The notes: generated by a model from the letters alone, not told the origin. 64,000 nt of DNA from Paraburkholderia nodosa (GCF_001718195.1 NZ_MCNV01000004.1:186001-250000), one strand, 5' to 3'; shown: positions 24,222-32,695, numbered from the stretch's first letter. Numbers and translations: made by a program.

Positions 24222-24554
24222 ATGACACGTGAAGTACCGGTCGGCACGGCCGACGAACTTGCGCCGGGCGAGCGCAAGCTGGTTTTCGTCGACGGCCGCA
24301 GCATCGTTTTGTTCAACATCGAAGGCCAGCTGCACGCGATCGACAATTCGTGCCCCCACAACGGCGCCTCGCTCGCGAGCGGCCCACTCGAAGGATGCAT
24401 GGTGCGCTGCCCCGCGCATGGACTGCGCTTCGACGTGCGCAGCGGCTGTATGCCGGGCGCGGGCGGGCTGAAGGTCACGACATTTCCTGTGCGGACTGCG
24501 CAAGGAAAGCTGCTGGTGAGTGTCATGGAAACGCCGGCTCCGAGCCAGGCATAG
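24222..24554 (+). CDS. Rieske-type [2Fe-2S] ferredoxin
   Basis: A 110-residue single-domain protein. Cluster ligands are Cys44 and His46 in NSCPHNGASL and Cys63 and His66 in VRCPAHGLRF, the C-x-H and C-x2-H pattern of Rieske ferredoxins that feed aromatic-ring or other oxygenases. No oxygenase alpha subunit or flavin reductase is next to it, so the electron partners are open; the quinone reductase-like gene or distant proteins may serve. It is the last gene of the operon. Confidence 0.92.
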   Translation: MTREVPVGTADELAPGERKLVFVDGRSIVLFNIEGQLHAIDNSCPHNGASLASGPLEGCMVRCPAHGLRFDVRSGCMPGAGGLKVTTFPVRTAQGKLLVSVMETPAPSQA

Positions 24555-24742
24555 CCACGGCATCGCACTCAAGAACCGCAGACGTACCGAAGTCACTTAG
24601 GATAGCAAACCATGCAAGGTCTGATGATGGAGCAGCCGCCTCATGCAGATCGTGGATCGCCGCAAGGACGTCATGTAATCCCCACCAGGCAACAACAAAA
24701 GGCGCCGGGACCACCCGGCAGCCACACACACGGAGAGAGGCA

Positions 24743-25894
24743 ATGAAATTGAAGTTCGGCAGCGTGGCAGCGCTGGTCCTGTTCGCCAGCGCGGCGCATG
24801 CGCAATCGTCGGTCACGCTTTATGGCGTGGTCGACACCGGTGTGCTGTACCAGAGCACTTCGGCCGCAAACTTTTCGGGGACTGCGAAGAATCTGGGGAG
24901 CGTCTGGCAACTCAAGGACGGCGGCATCTTTTCGAGTATCTGGGGTTTGAAGGGGACCGAGGACATCGGCGGCGGCTACAAGATCAACTTCAAGCTGCAA
25001 GGGTCGTTCACGTCGAATAACGGCAAGCCGGGCCTGTCCGACACGCCGGGCGTGACGGCGCTGTTCAACCAGATCACGACCATCGGCGGATCGGGTTGGT
25101 TCGGTTCGATCGACGCAGGCCGGCAGATCATCCCGATGATCTACGCGATGGCAGACACGGACGTACGCGGCGCGCAGTACTTCGGCAGTATTCTCACCGC
25201 GTGGCTGGGCCTCAATCAGGCCGCCGGCTGGCCGGGCACAAGCACGAATGCGCCGATCGGCGCGCTCTATGACAGCAACGCGATCGTCTATAACTCGCCA
25301 AAGTTCTATGGCGCATCGCTCGCGCTGGAATACGCGCCGGGTGGCGTGCCGGGGCAGTTCCAGGGCGGCACGCGCGAGTCGGCCGTGCTCAAGTACTCGA
25401 ACTACGGCCTGAACCTGGCTGGCGTTTACTACAGCGGGCACGACACCAACCCGTACGCGGGCTCCTATCCGACGACGCCGGCCGCGCCGGCGACGGGCCG
25501 CAACAACAACAATTTCTATTATGTCGGCGCGATGTACACGATCAGCGGATTCTCGATATCCGGCTCGTTCAGTTCGTCCAATTCGTCCAGCCTGTTCACC
25601 AAAGCGACCTACAACTTCGAAATGATCTCGGCCGGCCTGGGTTACCAGTTCAGCCCGGTCTTCAAGGTCACTTCGGGCTACTACTATTTGAAGGACCGCA
25701 ACAACTCGGCGAATCATTCGAGCGAAGTCGCCGTGGGCGCCGAATACAACCTCTCGAAGGCAACCAGGGCCTACGCCCAGGTCGGCTACGTCAGCAACAA
25801 GGGGACCATGAACCAGACGATCATCTACGGAGCGCCGGTCGCGCCGGGCCAGTCGACGACGGCGGCGATGGTGGGTATTCGTCACGCGTTCTGA
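24743..25894 (+). CDS. Outer-membrane porin, Gram-negative family
   Basis: A 383-residue porin with a signal peptide ending SAAHA before QSSVTLYGVVDTGVLY. It has the conserved SSIWGLKGTEDIGGGY and GWFGSIDAGRQ strands, and a C-terminal strand ending MVGIRHAF with the terminal Phe. GGAGAGAGG precedes the ATG. It lies 188 bases downstream of the Rieske gene. It may be coregulated with the BKACE operon as the outer-membrane entry for its substrate, but the gap allows its own promoter. Confidence 0.92.
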   Translation: MKLKFGSVAALVLFASAAHAQSSVTLYGVVDTGVLYQSTSAANFSGTAKNLGSVWQLKDGGIFSSIWGLKGTEDIGGGYKINFKLQGSFTSNNGKPGLSDTPGVTALFNQITTIGGSGWFGSIDAGRQIIPMIYAMADTDVRGAQYFGSILTAWLGLNQAAGWPGTSTNAPIGALYDSNAIVYNSPKFYGASLALEYAPGGVPGQFQGGTRESAVLKYSNYGLNLAGVYYSGHDTNPYAGSYPTTPAAPATGRNNNNFYYVGAMYTISGFSISGSFSSSNSSSLFTKATYNFEMISAGLGYQFSPVFKVTSGYYYLKDRNNSANHSSEVAVGAEYNLSKATRAYAQVGYVSNKGTMNQTIIYGAPVAPGQSTTAAMVGIRHAF

Positions 25895-25927
25895 TCCTCA
25901 TAAACTCAAGAAAGAACGGAGCAATTC

Positions 25928-26308
25928 ATGAAGAGAACTACGGTAGCCGGATTGGCGATCGCGACGCTCGTCGCCGCGGCTTCCATGAGTGCGTGGGCGC
26001 AGGGTGACGCGAGCGCGGCTGCGGGGGCGCAGGCGGCGTCGACAACGGCTGCTCCTGGCGCGGCAGTTCCCACGGACAGGCAGGCGAATCGTGCCATGCG
26101 CCGCAAGGTGTATGCGGCCATCGGGAAGGACAAGTCGATCAACGCGGGCAACATCAGCGTCGGGGCCAGGGGTGGCGCGATTACGCTGAACGGGACCGTT
26201 TCGGACACCGCGCAGATCGCCAGGGTCGAGGAGATCGCGAAGGGCGTTCCCGGCGTGGCGTCGGTGACCAACAAGCTGACGGTCAAGAAGTCTTTCGGCG
26301 GCATGTAA
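25928..26308 (+). CDS. BON-domain exported protein
   Basis: A 126-residue protein with a signal peptide (ending SAWAQ), an Ala-rich linker and one BON domain from about residue 55: NRAMRRKVYAAIGKD, INAGNISVGARGGAITLNG and the closing IAKGVPGVASVTNKLTV. BON domains bind phospholipid or help the envelope withstand osmotic shock, as in OsmY. It starts 33 bases after the porin stop with GGAGC before the ATG. It is periplasmic. Confidence 0.88.
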   Translation: MKRTTVAGLAIATLVAAASMSAWAQGDASAAAGAQAASTTAAPGAAVPTDRQANRAMRRKVYAAIGKDKSINAGNISVGARGGAITLNGTVSDTAQIARVEEIAKGVPGVASVTNKLTVKKSFGGM

Positions 26309-26413
26309 GCCGCCACAAGAGGCGCGGAGCGCGGCGAGGCCGGGAGTCCCCCTGGTCGCGCCGCGCTTCGCCCAGCAGCACAGAGGTGGAATTCGGCCGG
26401 CCTCTTGCTGCTA

Positions 26414-26545
26414 CTCCGGACTGCTAACAACAATCCGGAGCGTCGATCAGACTCGTGTGCAGGCACGAGTCTGGAGGCGTGAGTTCGACGTTAGAGTCGG
26501 AGCGTTTTATCGCCGTTTCGCGGATGCGGAACGGCGATTTTTTTA
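26414..26545 (+). ncRNA. Candidate small RNA or structured 3' UTR with intrinsic terminator
   Basis: Three hairpins follow one another in 130 bases. First, CTCCGGA at 26414-26420 pairs with TCCGGAG at 26434-26440. Second, a perfect 10-bp stem CAGACTCGTG/CACGAGTCTG spans 26448-26473 with a 6-base loop. Third, ATCGCCGTT at 26509-26517 pairs with AACGGCGAT at 26530-26538, followed by seven T, a textbook intrinsic terminator on the plus strand. There is no ORF. It begins about 105 bases after the BON gene and ends at the stop of the convergent DUF2182 gene. It may be an independent sRNA or processed from the BON transcript; no clear promoter is seen. Confidence 0.5.
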
Positions 26546-27352
26546 TGCGGCCACCGCCCGCACCACCATCGCGACGCCCGCCGCGATCGCAGCCGCGCCA
26601 ATCCCGCGCGCGACTCTTGTGCCGCCCGGCATCCACCGCTCCGCTGCGATCGCCGCCGCGACCAGCGCCATCGCAGGCCGATCCATCACGCCTGCCGCAA
26701 GCAGCGCCGCCATCAAATTTCCGCAGCAGTACAGGCAATGCCGGCCGAGCCTCAAACCGTGCCGCAGCGCGGCCTGCACGTCGAGCCGCGCATGCCCGCA
26801 CGACGGCAAGTTCCCGCAGCACGCAAGCCACCGCGCTTTCCACGCAGAGAACTGCAACACGCCCGCCATCACGACGACGACACCGGCCACGGCTGGCGCG
26901 GTGTGCGCCAATGCAGGCGCATCGACGGCTAGCGCGGTGAGTTGCGCCCCCGCCGCGAACACGAACACTCCAACCACGAGCCACACAAAGAAGTAACCCG
27001 CCCCAGCCATCACCGTCATCCCACCCGCACGCGCCGCGCGTGCGTCGCCCAGCGCCTCGAAATATCGCCACAAAGCGGGCGTGACCGCAGGCAACATCAT
27101 CGCGACCATCATCACATTCCACATGCCGGCAAACGATACGGCGGCGTCGAACCAGGTGCGTCCGCACATGGGCGTCCAGAGCGTGGACATCGTCCAGCCG
27201 CCGGGCATCGGCGTGCCGCCCATCGCCTGCATCGAAGCGCACCAGACGAACGTTGCCGCCGCGCTCGCCGCGAAGACCAGCGACGCAACGCCGAAGAAAA
27301 CCGCGCGCGGTATACCGCCGCGCAGCCGTACCGTCATGCCGACGTTATCCAT
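26543..27352 (-). CDS. DUF2182 family membrane protein
   Basis: A 269-residue integral membrane protein with about seven hydrophobic helices. It has the DUF2182 features WNVMMVAMMLPAVTP near residue 80 (Met-rich, suggesting metal binding), CGNLPSC in a loop and a later CLYCCGNLMAAL. Family members are annotated as predicted metal-binding membrane proteins, without proven function. It starts 8 bases after the DUF899 stop, so the two are cotranscribed. Confidence 0.87.
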   Translation of the reverse strand: MDNVGMTVRLRGGIPRAVFFGVASLVFAASAAATFVWCASMQAMGGTPMPGGWTMSTLWTPMCGRTWFDAAVSFAGMWNVMMVAMMLPAVTPALWRYFEALGDARAARAGGMTVMAGAGYFFVWLVVGVFVFAAGAQLTALAVDAPALAHTAPAVAGVVVVMAGVLQFSAWKARWLACCGNLPSCGHARLDVQAALRHGLRLGRHCLYCCGNLMAALLAAGVMDRPAMALVAAAIAAERWMPGGTRVARGIGAAAIAAGVAMVVRAVAA

Positions 27353-27360
27353 GATGCGCC

Positions 27361-28125
27361 TCAGCTCTGTGCGTACTCGTCATGCCGGTGCCACCAGATG
27401 CCGGCCTCGTTACGTCCCTTCGGCGCGCGGTCGAGCCACTGGTACATGCCCCACACGCCATCGAGACCGCGCGCATAGGTCGAGTACGTGTGATAGACCA
27501 CGCCGTCCTCGAGCACGAATGCGCTCAGGCCCGGACGGTCGCGCGTATAGGTCGCCGCGTCGGTGCCGCAACTCGCCGCGAACTCGGCGACGGGCGCGGG
27601 CGGTGGATTCTTGTCCATGGCGTGGCCGCTGCGCGCATAGTTGTATTCGATGTCGCCCGCGCGCTGCTGCGCCGTGGTGAACGCCACGTTGAAATCGAAG
27701 TTGAAGTCGTTGCCGTTCGACGAGGCCCACGGAAAATGCCATCCCATGCGCTTGCGGTAGGCGAGCAGCTTCGCGAGCGGCGCGCGCGACACCGCCATGA
27801 GCCGCACGTCGTGATTCGCGAGATGTACCGCGATGCCGTCGAAACCATCCGCAATCGAGGAACACGACGGACAGCCCGCCGCATAGTCCGGCCCGAACAT
27901 GAAGTGATAAACGAGCAGTTGCGAGCGCCCCTTGAAGAGATCGGCGAGCGTGGCGCCGCCCTCTTCGGTTTCGAAGCGATACATCTTGTCGACGCGCACC
28001 CAGGGCAGCGCCTGGCGTTGCTGCGCCAATGCGTCACCGCGCCGTGTGTGCTCCTTTTCGGCCGCGAGCAGTTCGATGCGCGCCGCGCGCCAGTCTTCGC
28101 GTGTTCCTGTGGTATGGGTTGCCAT
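27361..28125 (-). CDS. DUF899 family thioredoxin-like protein
   Basis: A 254-residue cytosolic protein of the DUF899 family, which has a thioredoxin-like fold: LLVYHFMFGPDYAAGCPSC, SRAPLAKLLAYRKRMGW, FPWASSNGNDFNFDF and a C-terminal VYHTYSTYARGLDGVWGMYQW. The CPSC pair could be redox active. AGGAGGACC precedes the ATG. It forms an operon with DUF2182 and is divergent from a winged-helix regulator. Confidence 0.9.
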   Translation of the reverse strand: MATHTTGTREDWRAARIELLAAEKEHTRRGDALAQQRQALPWVRVDKMYRFETEEGGATLADLFKGRSQLLVYHFMFGPDYAAGCPSCSSIADGFDGIAVHLANHDVRLMAVSRAPLAKLLAYRKRMGWHFPWASSNGNDFNFDFNVAFTTAQQRAGDIEYNYARSGHAMDKNPPPAPVAEFAASCGTDAATYTRDRPGLSAFVLEDGVVYHTYSTYARGLDGVWGMYQWLDRAPKGRNEAGIWWHRHDEYAQS

Positions 28126-28245
28126 TGCCTGGTCCTCCTATGGGTTGACTACGGTGGCGGCGTGCTGTGGGTACTGCCGCGTCGTTCGATCGATGATTCA
28201 TTTGATCGCCGTGTTAGATTAGGTCCGGACAGAGAAGGAGGGGGA

Positions 28246-28272
28246 GTGACAAGTGTGGCGGGATTCCCATGA
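28246..28272 (+). CDS. 8-codon minigene overlapping the winged-helix regulator start
   Basis: GTG at 28246 lies close behind the very strong AGAAGGAGGGGGA and opens an 8-residue frame (VTSVAGFP read literally) whose TGA overlaps the ATG at 28269 in the sequence ATGA. The regulator itself has no other good Shine-Dalgarno, so the ribosome may load here and restart. It resembles the leader ORF at 2346. Confidence 0.35.
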   Translation: MTSVAGFP

Positions 28273-29495
28273 CCATGGATTCGCTGATCACGGCTGCCGC
28301 GCGCGCGCTCGCGGCCGGTGATCCGCTCGGCGCGCTGAACCGGGTCGCGTTGCGCGACGACGCGCCCGCGCTCGCGCTGCGCGGCATCGCCATGGCGCAG
28401 CTCGGCGACTTCGCGCGCGCCAAAGCGCTGCTGCGCAGCGCGGCGCGCGGCTTCGGCGCGCGCGAGGCCGTCGCTCGCGCGCGCTGCGTCGTCGCCGAGG
28501 CCGAAATCGCGCTCGCTTCGCGCGATCTCGGCTGGCCGACCGATACGCTCGCTGCGGCGCGGCAAACGCTCGAAGCCCATGGCGACCGCCTCAATGCCGC
28601 GCACGCGCGCTACCTGGAAATTCGCCGTTTGCTGCTGATCGGCCGGCTCGACGAGGCTGGGGGCATGCTTTCCGAAGTCGATCCCGCGCCGTTGCCGCCC
28701 GCTTTGCGCGCGGCGCATGAGCTGATCGCCGCCGGCATTGCCATGCGGCGCATTCAAACGCAAGCGGCGCGGCAAGCGCTCTGCGCCGCCGCGCGCGCCG
28801 CGCGTGAGGCGGGCATCGCGGCGCTGAGCGCCGAGATCGAGAGCGCAGCGCTGCTGTTGACCTCACCGGCGGCGCGCCTCATCGCGCGCGGTGAAGAGCG
28901 GGTGTTGCTGCTGGAAGACGTCGAGGCGCTGCTCGCCTCGAAGGCCCTCGTCGTGGACGCGTGCCGCTACGTCGCGCGCGAGGGTCCAACCGTCATCGAA
29001 CTCGCAAGACGGCCAGTGCTGTTCGTGCTCGCCCGCGCGCTTGCGCAGGCGTGGCCCGCCGACGTGCCGCGCGATGCGCTCATCGCCCGCGCCTTTCGCA
29101 CGAAGCACGCCGACGAAACGCACCGCGCCCGCTTGCGCGTGGAAATCGGCCGCTTGCGCACGCTGATGCGCGATGTGGCCGAGATCGGCGCGACCCAGCA
29201 GGGCTTCGCGCTGGCGCCGCGCCACGCGAGCGAAGTGGTGGTGCTGGCGCGGCCCGTGGAAGAAAAGCACGCCGCCGTGCTGGCTTTTCTCGCCGATGGG
29301 CAATCGTGGTCGAGTTCGGCGCTGGCGCTCGCGCTCGGCGCGAGCCAGCGCACCGTGCAGCGCGCGCTCGATTCGCTCGCGGCGGCGGACAAGGTGCAGT
29401 CGTTCGGCTACGGCCGCGCGCGCCGCTGGACCACGCCGCCCGTCCCCGGATTCGCGACGACCTTGTTACTCCCCGCCCCGCTGCCAGGCGATTAG
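28269..29495 (+). CDS. Regulator with TPR-like N-domain and C-terminal winged helix
   Basis: A 408-residue cytosolic protein. Residues 1 to about 210 are Ala-rich helical repeats with tetratricopeptide character (ALRGIAMAQLGDFARAKALL). The middle holds a winged-helix-like block (LIARAFRTKHADETHRARLRV). The C-terminal part (about 330-390) is a second winged helix: WSSSALALALGASQRTVQRAL then ALAAADKVQSFGYGRARRW-like residues. It probably regulates the divergent DUF899-DUF2182 pair and the beta-propeller gene 35 bases downstream. No known homologue can be named. Confidence 0.75.
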   Translation: MTMDSLITAAARALAAGDPLGALNRVALRDDAPALALRGIAMAQLGDFARAKALLRSAARGFGAREAVARARCVVAEAEIALASRDLGWPTDTLAAARQTLEAHGDRLNAAHARYLEIRRLLLIGRLDEAGGMLSEVDPAPLPPALRAAHELIAAGIAMRRIQTQAARQALCAAARAAREAGIAALSAEIESAALLLTSPAARLIARGEERVLLLEDVEALLASKALVVDACRYVAREGPTVIELARRPVLFVLARALAQAWPADVPRDALIARAFRTKHADETHRARLRVEIGRLRTLMRDVAEIGATQQGFALAPRHASEVVVLARPVEEKHAAVLAFLADGQSWSSSALALALGASQRTVQRALDSLAAADKVQSFGYGRARRWTTPPVPGFATTLLLPAPLPGD

Positions 29496-29530
29496 GATTA
29501 ACGCGTGTCCCTTCATTCAACGAGGAAACC

Positions 29531-30172
29531 ATGAAACGAACGACTGCCGAAATCGTCCGCGAGTACGGCCCTTTTCCCGGCATCGAGAAGGTGGGCGGGG
29601 TCACGTACGACGGCAAACGGGTGTGGTTCGCCGTAGGCGAGCGCATCGCGTCGCTCGATCCGCAGAGCGGCCAGACGCAGCGTTCGATCGACATTGCGGC
29701 GCATGCGGGCACGGCCTTCGACGGCCGGCATCTGTTTCAGATCGCCGAGGATCGCATTCACAAGATCGACCCTGAAACGGGCCGCGTGCTCGCGACGATT
29801 CCCGCGCCCGGAGGCGGCGGCGACTCGGGGCTCGCGTGGGCGGACGGCACGCTCTGGGTCGGGGTGTATCGCGAGCGCAAGATCCATCAGGTCGATCCGC
29901 AGACGGGCGCAATTCTGCGCACGCTCGAATCGAGCCGCTTCGTCACGGGCGTGACGTGGGTGGACGGTGAACTGTGGCACGGCACCTGGGAAGGCGACGA
30001 GAGCGATTTGCGGCGTATCGATCCCGGCACGGGCGAAGTGCTGGAACAGCTCGACATGCCGCCCGGAACCGCCGTTTCGGGGCTGGAGTCCGATGGCGGC
30101 GAGCAGTTTTTCTGCGGCGGCGGGAACAGTGGGAAGATTCGCGCGGTGCGGCGTCCGAAGCGCGAGGGCTAG
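29531..30172 (+). CDS. Beta-propeller protein, glutamine cyclotransferase-like
   Basis: A 213-residue protein of repeated beta-propeller blades: GGVTYDGKRVWFAVGERIAS, DPQSGQTQRSIDI, AGTAFDGRHLFQIAEDRIHK, DPETGRVLATI, GLAWADGTLWVG and VTWVDGELWHGTWEGD. It resembles bacterial glutamine-cyclotransferase-like or NHL-type proteins but has no signal peptide, so it is cytosolic. An AACGAGGAAACC site precedes the ATG. It follows the winged-helix regulator and is probably cotranscribed. Enzymatic activity is unproven. Confidence 0.75.
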   Translation: MKRTTAEIVREYGPFPGIEKVGGVTYDGKRVWFAVGERIASLDPQSGQTQRSIDIAAHAGTAFDGRHLFQIAEDRIHKIDPETGRVLATIPAPGGGGDSGLAWADGTLWVGVYRERKIHQVDPQTGAILRTLESSRFVTGVTWVDGELWHGTWEGDESDLRRIDPGTGEVLEQLDMPPGTAVSGLESDGGEQFFCGGGNSGKIRAVRRPKREG

Positions 30173-30211
30173 GCGAGCGGGCGCGCGAAACGCTTGAACG
30201 CACCCGCTCGC
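30173..30211. terminator. Hairpin between convergent genes
   Basis: A perfect 9-bp arm GCGAGCGGG pairs with CCCGCTCGC across a 21-base loop, in the 48-bp gap between the propeller gene and btuB. No U-run is present, so it may only weakly terminate. Confidence 0.4.
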
Positions 30212-30220
30212 ACGCAACGT

Positions 30221-32161
30221 TCAGAACGTATAGGTCACCTTGCCAAACGCCGTGCGCCCCAGCGTGTTGTACCCGTAGGCGGTCACGTACTGCCGGTTGA
30301 ACACGTTCGCCAGCGTGGCCGATAGCGCGAGATGCGCATTGACCTTGTACGACGCGCGCAGGCTCACCGTCGTCCACGAGGGAAGGTAGATCGTGTTGAG
30401 CTGGTCGTCGAACGTCGAGCCGTTATACAGCAGCGAAACGCCGGTGCTGAGCGCGTGGAGCTGGAACTCGTCCCACGTGTGATCCACGCTCAGGCTCACC
30501 GTCTGGCGCGGGCGGCGATTGAGCCAGGTCTGGTCGGTCACGTCCTGCGGATTCAGAATCCCCACCGTAAGGCTCACCGGCGTGTACTGGCCGAGCGTGC
30601 CCTTGTACGAGAGGTCGAGACCCTGAATGTGCGCGCGGCCCACGTTCACGGGCAGGAAGGTCTGCGAGTTGTACGTGATGAGATCGTGCACGCGCGTGTC
30701 GTACACGGCCGCCGTGAACGTGCCGATCGACGTGGTGGCATCGAGCGCGGCTTCGACCGAGTCGCTGCGCTCGGGCAGCAGGTTGGGATTCGAGTAGCCC
30801 GGATAGTAGAGGTCGTTGAACGTCGGCAGGCGGAACGCATTGCCGTACGAAACGCGCGCCGTGTAGACCGGCGTGATGGCCCACGAGAGCGCGACGTTGC
30901 CCGTATTCACCGATTGCCCCTGCACGATTTCGTGCCGCCCCGCCAGAAACAGCGTGACGGGTCCGAGCGTGGACGACTGATGCATCGATACGGCCGAATC
31001 GTTGCGCGCGGGCAGGCCGCCCGGCACGTCCACGGGCAGGAACGCCAGCTCGCGGGTGTAGTCGTAGGCGAGCTTGGTCTCGCCGTCGAGCGGCATGCCG
31101 AAGAGCGTATGGCCTCTTTCCTGATGCGTGATCGACGTGGAGGTGGAAAAGCGCGTCGAGTCGATCTCGTCGGAGGGGATCGTCGGGTCGTTCGAATAGA
31201 GGAACTGACGGTCCGTCGCGTAGCCCACCGACTGGTCGAACTGCGTGGTCGGCGTGATGTCGAGGTGGAACGCGAGACCGGTCGTGAGCTGCGTGTCGCG
31301 CTGCCGGTCGTTGCCTCCCGCGTTGTCGTAGGAGAGATCGGAGCGGTGGTAGAGCGCGAAGGTCGAGATCGACCAGTTGTCGTGCGCGTAGCCAAGGCGC
31401 GCGTCGAGGTTCTGCGCGTGGTACGGGTTGCGGCCGTCTTCGTGGCCGTAGGCCCCGGGCTGCGTCGCGTCGATGCCCGCCGTGTTGTAGTCGTGCAGGC
31501 CCAGCGAGTAGGTGAGGCCGCTCAGTGCGGAAAGCGGTCCTGTCGATGGGATTGTGCCCGAGGTGCGCACCTGCGTGTCGAAGGTCTTGTTCGAGCCGCC
31601 GCCGAACGAGACGGTGGTCTGGTTCGGCTGGTTCGACGCATGGCGCGTGAAGAGCTGCACGACGCCGCCCATGGCATCCGCGCCGAACGAGGCGGCCGCG
31701 GGGCCCGAGATCACCTCGACGCGGTCGAACGAGGCAGTCGCCAGATCGGCCCATTCTGCCGTGCCCGTGGTGACGGAGCCTATGCGTATGCCGTCGATGA
31801 ACACGGCCACCTGGTCGGCCGACGACCCGCGGATGCTCACCCCCGTGTACGACCCCGGCCCGCCGGTCTGCGAGACGGTGACACCCGGCAGCGTGGCGAG
31901 CGCCTGCGCGATGCTGGGGTCGACGGGGGACACGCGTTCGAGGTCCTGGCGCGTAAGCACCTGGGTGGTTGCGTAGCGCTGATCGAACGATTGTGGCAGA
32001 TGCTGCGCGTCGCCCACGACGAGGATATTGGGCAGCGTGGTGTCGCCGCCGGCTTGCTGCGGCGCCTGGGCGGACGATGCATTGGCGGCGTTGGCGGCAT
32101 GCGCGGTTTGCCACGCCCAGGCGAGCGCGGCGGAAGTCAATACAAATTGGCGAAACTTCAT
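30221..32161 (-). CDS. btuB: TonB-dependent outer-membrane receptor, BtuB-like (cobalamin)
   Basis: A 646-residue receptor. The signal peptide (MKFRQFVLTSAALAWAWQTAHA) starts at 32161. A TonB-box-like ILVVGD is followed by the plug domain (RQDLERVSPVDPSIAQALA, GVTVSQTGGPGSYTGVSIRG, DQVAVFIDGIRIG, VEVISGPAAASFGADAMGGV) and a 22-strand barrel ending FGKVTYTF. The assignment to vitamin B12 rests on similarity to BtuB and on a classical cobalamin riboswitch in its leader (32280-32434). It moves cobalamin across the outer membrane with energy from TonB-ExbBD, which is not encoded in this window. Confidence 0.9.
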   Translation of the reverse strand: MKFRQFVLTSAALAWAWQTAHAANAANASSAQAPQQAGGDTTLPNILVVGDAQHLPQSFDQRYATTQVLTRQDLERVSPVDPSIAQALATLPGVTVSQTGGPGSYTGVSIRGSSADQVAVFIDGIRIGSVTTGTAEWADLATASFDRVEVISGPAAASFGADAMGGVVQLFTRHASNQPNQTTVSFGGGSNKTFDTQVRTSGTIPSTGPLSALSGLTYSLGLHDYNTAGIDATQPGAYGHEDGRNPYHAQNLDARLGYAHDNWSISTFALYHRSDLSYDNAGGNDRQRDTQLTTGLAFHLDITPTTQFDQSVGYATDRQFLYSNDPTIPSDEIDSTRFSTSTSITHQERGHTLFGMPLDGETKLAYDYTRELAFLPVDVPGGLPARNDSAVSMHQSSTLGPVTLFLAGRHEIVQGQSVNTGNVALSWAITPVYTARVSYGNAFRLPTFNDLYYPGYSNPNLLPERSDSVEAALDATTSIGTFTAAVYDTRVHDLITYNSQTFLPVNVGRAHIQGLDLSYKGTLGQYTPVSLTVGILNPQDVTDQTWLNRRPRQTVSLSVDHTWDEFQLHALSTGVSLLYNGSTFDDQLNTIYLPSWTTVSLRASYKVNAHLALSATLANVFNRQYVTAYGYNTLGRTAFGKVTYTF

Positions 32162-32279
32162 GATGCGGTGGCTGGAAACAGCTCCTGAAATGCGGGCTGT
32201 CCGTGCAACGGGCGATCGCCACGCGGGCGGTGCTTGCGCATTGGGGATCCCCGCCCGCTGCGGCTGCTGGACTCGGCTG

Positions 32280-32434
32280 ATGGCAGGTCTCCTGGCTCGC
32301 GGGTCGACATCCATTGCCGGCCTTCCCGGTTTCCCAGTGGCCTTCTCTGGCATGGACTCGCCGCTTACAGTTGCGGGGGCAGCCGCAGTCTTGCACTGCG
32401 TTCCCTTTTGATCCCGTCGCCGGGAACCATCAGG
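32280..32434 (-). promoter_or_regulatory. Cobalamin riboswitch upstream of btuB
   Basis: On the minus strand the leader contains the diagnostic core of cobalamin riboswitches: AAAAGGGAA, then CTGCCCCCGCAACTGTAAGC, GAGTCCATGCC, GCCACTGGGAAACCGGGAAG and the B12 box AGCCAGGAGACCTGCC (32297 to 32282). The B12 box is about 120 bases before the btuB start. Binding of adenosylcobalamin is expected to lower btuB expression. Confidence 0.93.
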
Positions 32435-32552
32435 GCGCAAGGGTAAGGGCCGCGCATTCGGTGCGTCAACCTTTGACGAGCGTCGTGTGGCAAAAACACC
32501 CGGTTTGGCTGCTCCCGCAACTTACGCTATCCTTGCGGCTGTTTTTCGCGCG

Positions 32553-32655
32553 TAGGCGCTGCACAAGCGAAACGCAGCAGGGAAGCCGGTGAGAATCCGG
32601 CGCGGTCGCGCCACTGTGACCGGCTGTCAATCGAGCCAGAAGTCAGACCTCGCTA
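32553..32655 (+). promoter_or_regulatory. Second cobalamin riboswitch, upstream of a porin gene
   Basis: On the plus strand the porin leader has GGGAAGCCGGTGAGAATCCG, then GCGGTCGCGCCACTGTGACC and the B12-box variant AGCCAGAAGTCAGACCT (32634-32650). These are the P3-P6 core and the terminal element of cobalamin riboswitches. It lacks the long P7-P11 arm of the btuB copy and resembles the compact class. It ends about 75 bases before the porin ATG. Confidence 0.85.
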
Positions 32656-32695
32656 CGTCCTCGCCGCATCGAGCGGGGGCGGACGGCGCTCGTCC
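32656..32695 (+). promoter_or_regulatory. Likely expression platform of the porin riboswitch
   Basis: GGACG at 32681-32685 can pair with CGTCC at 32656-32660 (supported by an adjoining CGCC/GGCG) or with an identical CGTCC at 32691-32695. The two hairpins exclude each other. The region between here and the ATG has no good Shine-Dalgarno, so control may act on ribosome access or on transcript stability. Confidence 0.4.
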
